The translations under genes were made by a program, and so were the position numbers. Below, piece after piece: positions 34,289 to 45,806 of a DNA stretch of 64,000 nt. Every line of letters starts with the position of its first letter. Position 1 is the first letter of the stretch. Below the pieces are notes generated by a model. That model saw only the letters and a program-made list of their open reading frames with translations, did not search any database and was not told the origin of the DNA. The stretch spans positions 988,201 to 1,052,200 of the forward strand of contig OZ034969.1 of NCBI GenBank assembly GCA_964030785.1, in the 5' to 3' direction. The DNA comes from Siderastrea siderea (taxonomy: Eukaryota > Cnidaria > Anthozoa > Scleractinia > Rhizangiidae).

Positions 34289-35197
34289 GATTTTACTTTT
34301 TGGTGTAGAATATTAGTATTGGTATGGTTAATTTGCCTTTTCCTTAGTAACTCAAAGCAAATAAGCTTTCACAGAGATCCAGTTGACTTCTATTACATAC
34401 TTTGCGCATCACTGAACACTTACCTGAGTATGTTCCCAGACTTAGCTTGTATTTGCTTCCTTCATCACCAACACCAAAGACGTTGTACTCGGCGTAAGCT
34501 GATTTTCCGCTGAAGTCTTCAAGATCCACCCGAAGCTTGCTTCGCTGTTTTGTTATCTGGTGAATCTTGCCTAGACCTAGCCAAAATTCACCATGCAGGT
34601 TTCCAAAGCCTCGTTTGTAGTCGTCCCAGTCGCGGTTAAAGTCAACAGAGCCATCCAGTCTCTTCTGAAACACTGTCTACCCCCCACCGGCTGTTGTTTG
34701 GTCACAATACACATCAAAGGCACCAGCATTGTCAGGGTTGATCGTGAAAACGCCGCTGTCTCCTTTACCAGCTTTGTAGAGTTCAGCACAGTTCTTGTAA
34801 GCTAAAAATGCAAAAGAAATATTTGTTAATTAATGCTTTGACACGAAAAGAAATGAGCTTTCTGAAAACGCTGTTAACTTCGGAGAAAGGAGAACATCAT
34901 GTTAATTTGACTTGGACGGTTTATCATCTGAGATTGTCTCTCTCAAACACTTTAGAAAACCAACAAAACCGCACCCAACTAAAACGCTCAAAGTGACCAA
35001 TATTACATACCAATCGATTTGTTTTCCTTCAAACATTTAAGTTCTCCCTTCATCTCGGCCAGCTCGTTCTTTATTTCATGAAGCATTTTTCCGATAGCGC
35101 ACATGTTAGGGCATTTGGACTCCACAATGTTGTAACAGCTAAGTTCCAACACAAGCAGCAAGTAAGTCAGATTTGAAAGAGAGCGTGGCTTATCCAT
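33640..35197 (-). pseudogene. fibrinogen-related protein gene 2, broken
   Basis: Three exons with good GT-AG sites: 35011-35197 (signal peptide and one coiled-coil segment, KMLHEIKNELAEMKGELK), 34424-34801 (378 bp, exactly the length of its paralogue, first half of the fibrinogen domain) and one ending at 33776 (second half, starting GTAGDSFSYHRGMAFSTKD). Two lesions are visible. The invariant tryptophan of the GGGW-TVF motif is a TAG stop (34677-34679). The last exon loses frame after SWNC, so the calcium-binding and ligand region is degraded. Compared with gene 1 it lacks the extra coiled-coil exons. The start was chosen at MDKPRS because it aligns with MTRPRS of gene 1; an in-frame ATG six bases upstream is also possible. 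Confidence 0.8.
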
Positions 35198-38114
35198 GAC
35201 CATCAGAATATACTTTATAGTTTTTTCACTGCAATCGAAGGATAAAGATTGAATCAGTTTAATTTGCTTAAAACGTGTTTGCATGTGTTTCCGTAAAAAT
35301 GTTTAGGTAATCTTGACGGTTAAACTGTTTGCAAATAAACGAAGCAGGATAATAAAAATACAAAATAAAATACAAATGCGAGCCAACTGGCCAAGGCAAT
35401 TGTAATACTATTATGTGCAAAAGCAAAAAGAAAAAAAGCATTAAAATAGCAAATGTAATTTATACTCAGTTAATAACAATACATGCGACAATCAATGGTA
35501 ATAAGTTAAAAATAAACACCGATGAAGTCAATATCTATGATACAAAAAGTGTCTTTGATATCTAGATTTAATGTTCGTGTAGATAATGAAGCTAACTAAT
35601 GACTATCACTGGATTTTGCGTCGTTAAAACAAAAATCAAAACTTGTGAAATATGAAGCAGCCTAACAGCACAACAAAATTGTAAAAAAATTATAGAGCAA
35701 TTCCGGGAAATATCGAACAAAGAAGATAGCTCTGCAGAAAGATAGGACAGTATATTGATTGTCTACATGGTTACTTATGAAAGACACACCCATAACATGT
35801 TTCAAAGTAAGAAAAATATCTACACTCTTGATATGTAAGTGGTTCTAGAATCAGTTCATGTACGTAATTGAACACAATACATTTTTGAAGATAAAAAGCT
35901 TTGTACCACCATTGTTATGACAACCGTTTGAAATTTTAATGTGGGATTGAAGTTATTAATTTTTTGTTCTTTATATAAATTCTATTCTAATTTTAGTTTG
36001 TAACTTGGAGCAAAGACGCTTGAAGTTCCCTTGTCTACTTTTTAAGCAAATCAGCTTGCTTATAATTAGGTCATGATTTGTCTAAATAGACGAAGAATAT
36101 GTATTTGATGGTAGTACTATAAAACTTTGAGCTTACCAAAGACTCCCTGCTCCACCTTCGTTTGGTCTCAGGTCAGATTAGTTTTAATGAAACTAAATTC
36201 GTGCCCTTTCAGTTACAGTTTTAATTACCAATCAGATCACAACAGCTTCGGCAAATACCGCAAGACTCGGTTTCATTCTCCCTCCTGCTAGTACCCTCTC
36301 CCCAGACTATAGCCCCCAGAACCGTAATATCCCTTCTCTCGGCCATGAGACCAGTACTAGGTAAAACTAATGCACCTTGTCTATTCATTTACCACGATTA
36401 ACGCCCCTTTGCTTTAAGGCGTTGTCACTTTTCTTATCAATTGCACTTAAAAAGCCGATTTTGTATTCTTTTACAGGGGCAGCATCATCCCGCAGGGTAT
36501 TGAAAGGTTCTTACAAAACACTAAGAACTGTAAGTATGCTTGGGTATCTCAAACATGTCAGCCCCTCACAGGTTCAAACGGACTTCAAGTGATTAACACA
36601 GCTGAATTTAACCATAAGGATCTTAAATGAAGCTTAGTTGGTTGTGAATTACAGATAATCGCAGTATTAAAATGCATTTGAAGCAGTTGTTTGAGAATTA
36701 CAAGAAGACATTAGTAGTTTTGCAGTATTAGATCAAATGAAAAATAGTTACCCTTTTCCTTTAAAAAGATCACTAAGAGGCAATTTACTCTGTATTGCAT
36801 CTCATATACACTGTAGACAACAACTGCGCCGTTGCTCCCATGTGTTGTCGTTTGTCTCATCATGAGATGCGCTTAAAAAAGGCGATTGACACCAAAATGA
36901 ACGTAGACTGTAAGATCTAAGGTTTAAACGCTCTTACAAACAGAAGACACATTATGCAACAGTAAATTAATTCATCAAGCAGATTTGACCATAAGTAATA
37001 GTTATGTTTACAAACTGTAAAAGGGTGAGTGCAGATTTCTTATTCCACATTGACCCTGTTTTGAAGTAAATTCTCATAATTGAAGAACTAAGTAAGTGCT
37101 TTTTAAATGAGAGAAATGGCATTTTTTTGAGATACGTTTCAAAACATTCTGCATCGCGTGTTCATAGGCACATATCTCGTCTTATAAATAGAACAGTATA
37201 TTGATCCGCGACTCAGGGTAGTTTATAACAGAAGTACCTTTGGCTTTGGTTTAACGAGATGCATCAGAAACACGAAAAACTATGGGCCACAATATGTAAG
37301 AATATGTTGGTTTATGCTTACTGCGTAAAATCCAGTCTTCAAACAAGTTGCAAATGAAAATTACCTTTCACCATAATCATCATGTTCTAGATCTTCTTGC
37401 GCAGTCTTCTCCCTGTCCGCCTTAGCCCGGTAAGAGTGAATGTGAATGACCGGTTTCCTCTAGCGCGAAGCGAACAACGCCAAGCCTCACCAGAGAAATG
37501 GCAAATGATAATTTTACTGCCTTTCTTCCTTACAACAACATGAATGCAATTAAACACCTGGTTTTCCTCATTTTTGTTTTGTTTTCTTCCTTTTTTGTTT
37601 CTGTTGTCTTTCAGTAGAAGGCTTGTCGCGTCTCCTGCATGATGAGAGTTCGTGAAGTGTGACGACGAGCCAACAGATTCTCAGGACAAGAAATCAAAGA
37701 AGTGTATGATAATCCGTCAGGAGAATTGATATATTGAGCTTGAGAGCGAGACGGTAAGCTACACACACGCACTTTTACCTTGACATTCACTTTAACTGTT
37801 TGTTGTAGTGACAGTTGACTCTTAATCAAGAGCACAAATTGTTTTTCAGTTTCTCAAACCATCCGTAAATTTGTCTAGTTCTTTGTAGAAAAATTGCATT
37901 TACTGTCAATTTTACATTTATTAATTCTGTTGCCGCGCAAAGGTCGCAAAAAGGAGTTTTGGTTAAAAATCCCCTTTTCTTAAACCAAAAATGCAGCGTT
38001 GAAGGTTTTTCCGACAAAAGTGGCGATTTCCGATCGGGATCTAGTGTTCGTTTATTACTTTCCTTTAGTTAAAAATCAGTGTACTTTTAAAACAATTCTT
38101 TGAATAGTCCACTT
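35198..38114. other. non-coding spacer
   Basis: AT-rich; short frames only, none with family similarity. Confidence 0.4.
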
Positions 38115-38118
38115 TTAA

Positions 38119-38451
38119 GGACGGTGCCTCCTAATACACATGTATTTTTGCATAGGCTATGACTGTGGGGAAAAAGTAGATCTTAGTAAGGGGTATTGGA
38201 ATCCTAAAAGAAAAATGTCAGTGGTTAACCACGCATTTTTCAAAGATAACTAAGCAACCATGATTCTCTAAAAATGTCAAAGTACAAAGAATGTATGGCA
38301 ATTTCTTTCCAAATTTAGCCTCAATTATCTCTGAAAAATGCGTGGTTAGCTCCAATTTTCTTTCTGGATTATATTAGGCCTTGCTAAGATCTGCATTTTC
38401 CTCATAGTCATAAACCGCGCAAAAATATTGTCGTATTAAGGGGCAAATTCC
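38119..38451. mobile_element. TTAA-flanked foldback MITE
   Basis: Left arm GGACGGTGCCTCCTAATAC through GGTTAACCACGCATTTTTC; right arm is the diverged complement ending GGGGCAAATTCC. TTAA stands on both sides (38115-38118 and 38452-38455). The ~60-bp centre is unique. Consistent with a Kolobok- or piggyBac-type non-autonomous element. Confidence 0.75.
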
Positions 38452-38455
38452 TTAA

Positions 38456-38662
38456 AGGGAACCAGTGATGTTATAACATATTTACCTCAAACTGCTCTAA
38501 ATCTCCCCCAGAATCCAGTGAAATATGTAAAATCTTGTAGATCGCAAACATTTTCCAGAAAATACACTTCAAATTTCGCGCTTTTACCCCTGCGAGTTCG
38601 CCTGTGGCCGCCATCTTGGAACACGCAATGACCTATGGGATTGATGACGTTTCACGGCTCCC
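38456..38662 (+). repeat. left 207-bp TIR of Kolobok-like element
   Basis: Contains GGCCGCCATCTTGG, an inverted YY1-type AAGATGGCGGC word. It ends 40 bp before the ATG of the ballast-like ORF. Confidence 0.9.
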
Positions 38663-38701
38663 TCAGCTTGTTCGATGTTGTTGTGGTTGTTGTGATAAAT
38701 T

Positions 38702-38913
38702 ATGGCACAAATTCAGCCTTTTATACTGGAACCAGAGTATTCTTCCGAGGAAGAGCTTCTCGAGGATGAAGTAGATAGACTTGCCGGTGAATGTTAATGC
38801 TGGTCGCTTGCGTAATTCTTCGTGGTGCAAGTGTGGGGAATGTAGTGAAATGCCAACAGAAATGGAATGTGTTTGCTGCCGGGAAATGAAAAATATTGAA
38901 AAGATGATGGAAA
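38702..38913 (+). pseudogene. ballast-domain-like (P2X7 C-terminal-like) ORF, first exon
   Basis: It starts MAQIQPFILEPEYSSEEELL, acidic like other cnidarian proteins of this kind. After ~29 codons a one-base shift (near 38788) leads into GRLRNSSWCKCGECSEMP then ECVCCREMKNIEKMMES. The W-C-x-C-G-x-C ... C-C arrangement matches the zinc-binding ballast region of the P2X7 cytoplasmic tail (P2XR_C family). A consensus donor GTAAGT follows directly. Only one exon is retained and the frameshift makes it non-functional. Family call is by motif memory, not alignment. Confidence 0.6.
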
Positions 38914-39262
38914 GTAAGTTTTACACGACTGAGGGGATATTTATTGGAGATATTCTTTAAGCCCAGCTGTCAGGGGTTTTTGTTTGGAACAATTATATTG
39001 TCGTGTTTTGACACAATAAATAGTGAACTTCACAGCAGGCTCATATTCTTTAGTTTTTTACTCGTACTGTTCTCATTTGTTATTCTCGTCGCAGGGTAAG
39101 AAAGGAGTTATCACTACATGACAGAAATTATTGGTCAATCAAATCGACATAAATAATGAACAAAACTACCCAGTTAATACTCTCAATACGTAAGCTTAAT
39201 TTTGACTTATACTTATCAACAGATCTCTAACAATGTCCCTAAGATCAGCTAAGCTTAATGTT

Positions 39263-39940
39263 TCAATAGTTGCCCTGTATTATGCCTTTAGTGGTAGATA
39301 ATGGGGGTTGAGACTGCCACTTGTAACTACAGCCATTTTGGCAAGTCAAATGCATGGAAAGCTGCGAACACTCATTTTGAATCTCATGCGCGTCAACTGT
39401 AAAGGAACCGCATTTTGGACAAAAACGATACAGTTCTTTAAGTTGCTCCTCGTATATAAGAAATAGCCTGCCTTCGAAATTAACTGAATTTTCCTCTGAC
39501 TCGTTCTGTGATGATTGTTGGCAATTAAAACACTCGTCTTCAGAATCACAAGGGTAATATTCGGATTGGCTTGCGACTGGATTTGTTGTTTCGCTATATT
39601 GTGAGCTGCACAATTCCTCCACTTGTTCAGTAGAGTCAACTAACCGCGAGGAATCCTCGTTCACAGCTTCCTCAGTTTCGCTTTGGTCCTCCCTTTCCTG
39701 CCGTACAAGTAGCTGACACAGTGGCTCTTCACCTCTAACATAAGAGTGGTCGTTTCTTACCTCGACTGAAGCATCTTGTGGAAACTGATTCGCGAAATCT
39801 CTAGTTATTGCAGGTACCGGTAACTGTTCAACTTGCACTCCACATGATATTAGTTCAGGTAAGGGTTCTGTTTGTGTACTCACTTCACGCCGAGTTTCCC
39901 TGATATCAATGACCTCCTCCTGCTCTTCTTTACTTTTCAC
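39263..39940 (-). pseudogene. THAP-transposase middle region (acidic linker and CPKC zinc segment)
   Basis: About 225 residues in one frame. The first part is acidic and serine/glutamate rich with an STQTEP motif. The last third has FCPKCGSF, then CQNGCSYKWQSQPP, a zinc-binding pattern followed by the WQSQP motif seen in THAP-type transposase proteins of cnidarians and fish. The DDE catalytic region that should follow is absent: the frame ends at GIIQGNY within element-specific non-coding DNA. The first codon of the open frame is GTG; the exon probably begins upstream, but no acceptor in phase with the THAP exon was found. Confidence 0.6.
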
Positions 39941-40150
39941 TTCTCGATGAGAAGCAAGAAGGTAAGCGGCTTAATTTAACGACTGTCGGACAATAAAACA
40001 ACGTACACTCAGGCTGAGATGTGCCCCAAAATTTAAGAAAATGTATGACCTAAAATAAGAACATCCTCAGGCTCAGCCAAATTGTACGCGTTCTTATTAA
40101 AAAAGAGTGTACTCGAAGTAAAGTCATTTTAAAAACTTAGAAATATTTAC

Positions 40151-40498
40151 CTGTTGCCGTTGCTGTCGCTCGGCACGTTGCTCGCTCTGCAATCTCGGTT
40201 TCTTTACTGGCGTTAAAGCAAATATGGTTGGCACAGCATTGTCTTTCAGTTTTCTTTTCCATCTGCTATGCCCAAGCAGGTTCTTTTGCAGAAGGACACT
40301 AATTTCAAAGTCATCTGGCAGAAAATGTTGCGAACACAATCTTGGGTCTTTTGATAATCTGATACACCGCGCGGCCTTGATCCACCTTTCCCTCAGTTTT
40401 TCATCTTTAGGAAAATTATGAAGACTAATATTTGGGATTTGCTCACTTTTCTTACTTTTTGTAGTGTAATTACAGCCAATTGCGCTACACTTCGGCAT
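40151..40498 (-). CDS. THAP domain exon of the Kolobok-like element
   Basis: The ATG at 40498 gives MPKCSAIGCNYTT, the usual THAP start with the C-x4-C pair. It continues with HNFPKDEKLRERWIKAA, the CSQHF pair (second zinc half) and the AVPTIF box. All C2CH residues and the conserved Pro, Trp and Phe positions are present, so the DNA-binding domain looks intact. A donor GTAAAT follows at codon boundary; a read-through frame would end at 40124. THAP domains bind the ends of their own transposon. An in-frame ATG at 40582, inside the TIR, is less likely as the start. Confidence 0.85.
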
Positions 40499-40554
40499 GT
40501 TTACGCCAAAAGAAAACAACAAATTGTTGCGAAAATTTAAAACTCTCGCCAACT

Positions 40555-40761
40555 GGGAGCCGTGAAACGTCATCAATCCCATAGGTCATTGCTTGTTCCA
40601 AGATGGCGGCCACAGGCGAACTCGCAGGGGTAAAAGCGCGAAATTTGAAGTGTATTTTCTCGAAAATGTTTGTGAACTACAAGATTTTACATATTTCACT
40701 GGATTCTGGGGGAGATTTAGAGCAGTTTGAGGTAAATATGTTATAACATCACTGGTTCCCT
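40555..40761 (-). repeat. right 207-bp TIR of Kolobok-like element
   Basis: Complement of 38456-38662; contains CAAGATGGCGGCCAC. Confidence 0.9.
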
Positions 40762-40765
40762 TTAA

Positions 40766-40826
40766 GAAACCCGAATATCCCGAGATGCGCAGAACGTATG
40801 CGCAGTAACAAAAGGAGGCATCGTCC
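40766..40826. repeat. 61-bp TTAA-bounded fragment of the GGACGGTGCC MITE family
   Basis: Its right end GGAGGCATCGTCC then TTAA is the complement of the left end of the 38119-38451 MITE. It shows that the Kolobok-like element sits inside or beside relatives that use the same target. Confidence 0.65.
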
Positions 40827-40830
40827 TTAA

Positions 40831-43074
40831 TCTCAGCAAAACTGTTAGACAAATTTACACAGGGCTAGTCTCAGTTTGAACAAAATATTCAATATTTGAG
40901 ATGATGAACTATTCACAACTCTGTGTATTGTTTTTCTTTAGGACTCAACACTTTCCTGTTGGTAGTTGCGCATATTTTACTTGAGATTGAGACTGACCCT
41001 GTAAAAACGCATCTTAGGTTTCTTCTTCAGAGGAGCTGGTAAACTCGAGACCTCGCCAATCGAAATTTTGTGAATAAACAAAGATAAGCAGAACTGACGA
41101 AAAATTTATCTAAGCAAGCATTATTCTCACCCTATCTACAATGAAACTAAAACAAAAAATGTCTTTTATGCCTAAGAAAAAAATCGCCTCCATGCAGGTT
41201 AGCCAGGATAGACGAATACGAAGTTAACTTAATAACCTATTATACTCGGAAAACTGGAAATGAAAAATAATATTTTTTGAAACTCACATAGCCTTATTTG
41301 GATACCGCTAGCCGGCATGAAACCAAAAGCTGACCAAAGTGGTTTTTCTCCCATCCTAATCCGGAAGGCATGACCGGGAACAGTGTGTTCGTTCAGAGGA
41401 CCTACTGGCTAAGAGAAAGTGAGAGCGACTCCTGACGAGAATGGAATTCAAAACCTGACAATGTATCTCGGGTCCACTGGGCCTCCTCGCACCTCAAATT
41501 AAAGATAGTTGTGTCGCCCCATGTAACAGAATACGGAATCCACTAAGTGTTGAATTTGAAATCTGGAATGCAGTGGATTGGAATCCAGAATCTACACTGG
41601 TGTAGAATCCGGAATCCAATAAAGTTTGGAATGCGAAATCCACTTGTAAGTTGATCATAAAACCGTTTGCTGACTGAATCCATCACACCATCAGCGGAGG
41701 TGTCTTTTGACCATACAGCTAAAATGGCTAGGGGTACGTATATCGGAACTCAGTGTAACGAGGAAGTTGCATCGATCATGCATGACAGACGGATTTGTAA
41801 CTGCAGATGATCATACATTTTACATGTAAAGGTCAAATAGCCGTGTCGATCGTATGGTGGTGCATGGGTCTGTTTGTACTTGGTTGTCTCTATGTTTTTT
41901 CATAGTTAAGAGTCATGATATTTTGACTCATGCAGTTAGCACAAATGACACAGAGGAGTCCACAAGAATTCTTTCCCAAATTTAGAATATTCAGGTCGGC
42001 CAGGCTGTTGCTGTATATATGTCTATTTTATGCCGAGAAACAAAAAAATAATAGCGCATGTGCTTACATAACCTGATATAAATACGAGAGAAAGTCTAGG
42101 AGAATTCGAAAGTTTGCGTGTCTTTAATGCGAGTATGTACTACCAAGCACAAAACGGAAACAGTACTATTCTGTGAACCTAGATCGAAATTTAGATCGAA
42201 AGAGTATTGGTACGGTCTCCTCTTACTCCTCATAGTTCAGTATTGTTTTTAAATACACCAACACGCGAGAAAATCGCCTGCCGCGCGTTAGCGGGAAAAG
42301 AAGACATAACGCACTGAGGTCCCCGCGCTTGTTAGTCTCTTGTGTGCATGCGTATTTCGCTGGCTGTACCATTTCTGAGAGAAATAGTAAAATGCTTATT
42401 AGGCCAGTGGTTAACCCTAGCAACGCATATCTGACTGCATTTGCCAGCAGATACCTGCAGCCATTAACATCGAAAGCCCTCCAGCTAGACCCACCTGCGT
42501 CCCCTCCCCTGTGGATCTGTGAACTCCCCTCCCTCGCTAAGGATACTTCTGCTGCTCTTTCTGGTTCCCCAACTTGTGGCAGTACACCTGAGATTGCTAC
42601 CAGCCCAGATCGAAGCCTCGTTCAGATTTGAGCATGTTGAAATTTGCCGAAGTAAAAATCAAAAGCTGCAAGAATTGGGATTAGAATTTGAATTAGGATT
42701 TAAGCACATAACGACGGAAATTTATTCTTGATTTAAAACTTCCTTGAAAAGCCTGAAGAGCTAAATTGTTAAAAAAAAAAAAGAATTTATTTTTCTTTTT
42801 GTATTGTGGCCCTCAATTCACTCACTCTTCGTAAAATGTTACAAGTCATTTCACCGATTCCTTTATATAATATAAAAAAGATGGACGAACGTGTATTCGA
42901 TCACGCAATCGAAAAGCAAAAAGCATAGCCTATACGGTCTGTCGCCAAAGTGGGGTACATTGCCCTAGACCTTGGCGTTTAGAAAGAAAGAAATTTCCTC
43001 TGCGGGCAAGATATATTCTTATGTTTTAATTTCTTTGCGTGGCGAAAGAAAATTTGGCAAAATAGTAATAAAAT
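40831..43074. other. non-coding spacer with a GGAATCC-word patch
   Basis: 41530-41650 repeats GGAATCC/GGAATGC-type words at irregular spacing. Otherwise no gene, RNA or element recognised. Confidence 0.45.
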
Positions 43075-43344
43075 TTAACATACAACGGTTATCCCAATAT
43101 CATCTGTAAGTTGTCCTCTACAATTTATAAATTTCGACATCATTTGATGTAAAAGCCCGAAATCAACAAGATTCTTTTCATCTTCGCAAAAAAAAGGATT
43201 GGGGAGGGAAACAGTAGAGAATTTTGTCTCAATTTCAATGTCTTCAAAGAAATAACAACTATTCATACTAGGCAAAGTGCGTAAACAACCAATGACATTT
43301 TTCAAGCTTGAGTTATTCGTGAGTTCCATCACTACGGTAGACAT
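43075..43344 (-). CDS. small ORF, 89 codons, weak exon candidate
   Basis: Starts at an ATG. The part EDEKNLVDFGLLHQMMSKFI distantly recalls a segment of NPRL2-type GATOR1 proteins, but this is too short to rely on. Composition is less AT-biased than surrounding frames. No neighbouring exon was found. It may be a decayed gene fragment or chance. Confidence 0.25.
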   Translation of the reverse strand: MSTVVMELTNNSSLKNVIGCLRTLPSMNSCYFFEDIEIETKFSTVSLPNPFFCEDEKNLVDFGLLHQMMSKFINCRGQLTDDIGITVVC

Positions 43345-43459
43345 GTAGTGATGTAAGTCTTCGCATTTATTGTCTTGCCGTGTTTAGAAACTTATTTTAA
43401 AACGTACCAATAGACCAAACAAAGAGATTACATGAGATTACATGGTCTTACATGAGAGG

Positions 43460-43615
43460 ATATTACACGGTGGCGAGAACATATGAATTTTATGTTCGAG
43501 TGGAAAGAACAATATGTCACTGATGCAAGAGATATTGTTCTTTCCAGAGAACGCGTAAGATATTGATGTCCCCAGGAAAACATAAAATTCATCGCTTTAA
43601 GCTAACGTGTCACAT
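43460..43615. repeat. decayed foldback repeat
   Basis: GAATTTTATGTTCGAGTGGA is followed ~100 bp later by AAAACATAAAATTCAT, and GAAAGAACAATAT by ATATTGTTCTTTC, in nested inverted order. Interpreted as a degraded palindromic MITE. Confidence 0.55.
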
Positions 43616-44638
43616 TCTTTTCATTCAGTATGGGCCAGACTTTGGCATGGTATTTGAAATTAATGCGACGTTAGGTAAGATGGTACATTTGAAACATCAG
43701 ACTAGAAGGGTGTAGCTACGTTTATAAAATCACAGACACTGTTTTTGAGTAGGCGATGTGTGATGAAACATTTCCGATCATGGTTAGAGAAGGCCGGTTT
43801 TTTAATATTTTACCTGAATCTAACTTTACAGTCTTTTTATATTACATCAAAGCAAAAGAAGTCAACAAATTGGCAACAAAACATTCAGGGTTTGTGCTTT
43901 AAGTTAAATTTATAAGTTTAAAATTGCCATCCCCCAAAACAACCGTTCGTACAGAACAAACATCGCGCAGAATGGCGGGCTATTCAAGTGTGAGCGTTCA
44001 ATAAATTTAAGCGCCTCAATTAGAGAGAAAAGGGTAAAATCGGGTGAAGCTGACCAACTTTAATGGTCATTTTTCAGTGCTTAGAGGGATCTTATCTAAT
44101 ATAATACAGCCGATTCGCGCAAAGTGAAAAGCTAAAACTACACTTTTATCCAAAAATCGAGAAAATTGATCCAGGACGAGTTGTAGACTTTTGCCTTTAA
44201 AGAATGAGCATTTTTCACTTTCTGCAGTATGGGAAACGAGCCCAATTAAAATTCAGCGCTCATTTTATTCGAAAATAAGCACCAATCTTCCGATGATACA
44301 GCGGATTATTGAAGATACATGTCTACTCTGCATGTGGACGTTTTTTAGCGAAATCTGAGCACAAAAAGTCGTAGATTTTCACGATAGAAAATCGAAAGGT
44401 TAAAAAATAACAACAACTATAAAAATAATGGCCAAACGACCGTACACTATCTAAACTTGACTTTTTCAGGGGTGCTTAACATGCAGTTTATTTCGGTGGA
44501 ATATGTCTGTTCAGAAAGCCAAAATTGCCCGAGATATTCGGATTTAATTGTGATGAAATATACTTTTCTTTGGCGAAATACCACCTAAGACTTTTTTAAA
44601 ACTTAGTTTATTTCATTTTCACTTTTGGATGGACTAAT

Positions 44639-45010
44639 ATGTCGTTTGGAGTGCAAAATTATGGTTTCGAAAACCCGACACTGGCAGCTCAGAAATTCGC
44701 GATACGAGTAATGTTTTTGGCCAAAATCAGAACAGCTCAACCTCTGTTAGCGTACACAAATATATATGTCTATTTAAGAAAACACCGAGAAATGAGGAAA
44801 CGACCTTTACTTATTTTGCTTAAAGTTTCTCCTGGGTACCTCTGCTTTATGAACGAAAATAAATACCGATATATATCACAGACACTCGGCGAAGAATTTT
44901 GTATACCTCCGAAACAACCGCCTGTTCCACCGTCAGAGATGGCAAAGGGTTTCTATAAAAAGTTACTAGATCAGTTATATTTTACTAACATAGATTTGAC
45001 CAATAAATGA
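44639..45010 (+). CDS. uncharacterised ORF, 123 codons
   Basis: ATG start and TGA stop, plausible protein composition (YISQTLGEEFCIPPKQPPVP near residue 78), basic N-terminal half. No family recognised, no signal peptide and no partner exon. It could be a small host gene, a gene fragment or chance. Confidence 0.25.
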   Translation: MSFGVQNYGFENPTLAAQKFAIRVMFLAKIRTAQPLLAYTNIYVYLRKHREMRKRPLLILLKVSPGYLCFMNENKYRYISQTLGEEFCIPPKQPPVPPSEMAKGFYKKLLDQLYFTNIDLTNK

Positions 45011-45291
45011 TACGTTTCTCTGGACGGCTTCTACCTTAAAGTAGTGAAACCTAGAAAGTTACAACGTGAAGATAGCGATGAAAAAGACTGCTAAGTACGA
45101 AAGGAATGAGGGTATTGGAACTTGGTAGTATTTAATTTTTTGAAGAAAAGCAATAAATTCAATAAAGAAATAGCCATATTTTCGCCCGGGGCTCTTGCCA
45201 GATGAAAACGTGTAAAGAATAAAAGGTTCACGATCTCAACTTGACAATAGTTAAATTATCTTTTCATTCATATAAACGGATTAAAGTTTTT

Positions 45292-45514
45292 ACCTCTCAG
45301 TAATTCCAAAGTACTGGCAAATGGACCGACCAACTGTCTTCGGAATCTTGGTTGATTCAGTTCTAACGCATGTTCCTCCGCAAGCTCTGCAAGAAGGAAG
45401 ATCAAGAAAAATATCCTGTCGCTTTAATGTTCGTTTGCTATCCATGGCATCGATAAGAGGTATTTCAATTAATGGTAATTTCTGTTCGAAAAACAACTTT
45501 TCGCTTTCCACCAC
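45292..45514 (-). CDS. possible single coding exon with CxxC-type cysteines
   Basis: An open segment from a possible AG acceptor near 45518 to a donor GTAAAA reads IPLIDAMDSKRTLKRQDIF, DLPSCRACGGTC and PKTVGRSICQYFGITER. The C-x2-C-x3-C cluster and even amino-acid use look like real coding sequence. The family is not recognised and flanking exons were not found. Confidence 0.3.
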
Positions 45515-45770
45515 GTGCTGCTTTTTTACTTAGAAACGCTGAAGGAAAATTCGCTCTTAGCACGAAAATGTGCCAACCTGCGAGACTGTGCATTGAGTGC
45601 CATACTAAAATTTCTCAAAATTGAATTGTTCTTCATTGTTATGATATCAGAGAGAGCGCTAGAGCCACCGGCTGATCACGTACAAACGTTACAAGGGTGA
45701 CAAATGTTGATTATTCTACTATTGATTTGCCCTTCTATGGGTTTCTGCCTTGTGGGTGCACAATATTACA

Positions 45771-45806
<36 letters not shown>

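Larger units (their letters stand above)
38456..40761. mobile_element. Kolobok-like DNA transposon with TTAA target duplication
   Basis: Inverted repeats of 207 bp (38456-38662 and 40555-40761) start AGGGAACCAGTGATGTTATA and differ at only a few positions. TTAA lies at both borders. The minus strand carries a THAP domain exon and a cysteine-bearing acidic exon; the plus strand carries a short ORF with a P2X7-ballast-like cysteine motif. TTAA duplication plus a THAP transposase is the signature of the Kolobok superfamily. The catalytic core is missing, so this is an internally deleted copy. Confidence 0.8.
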
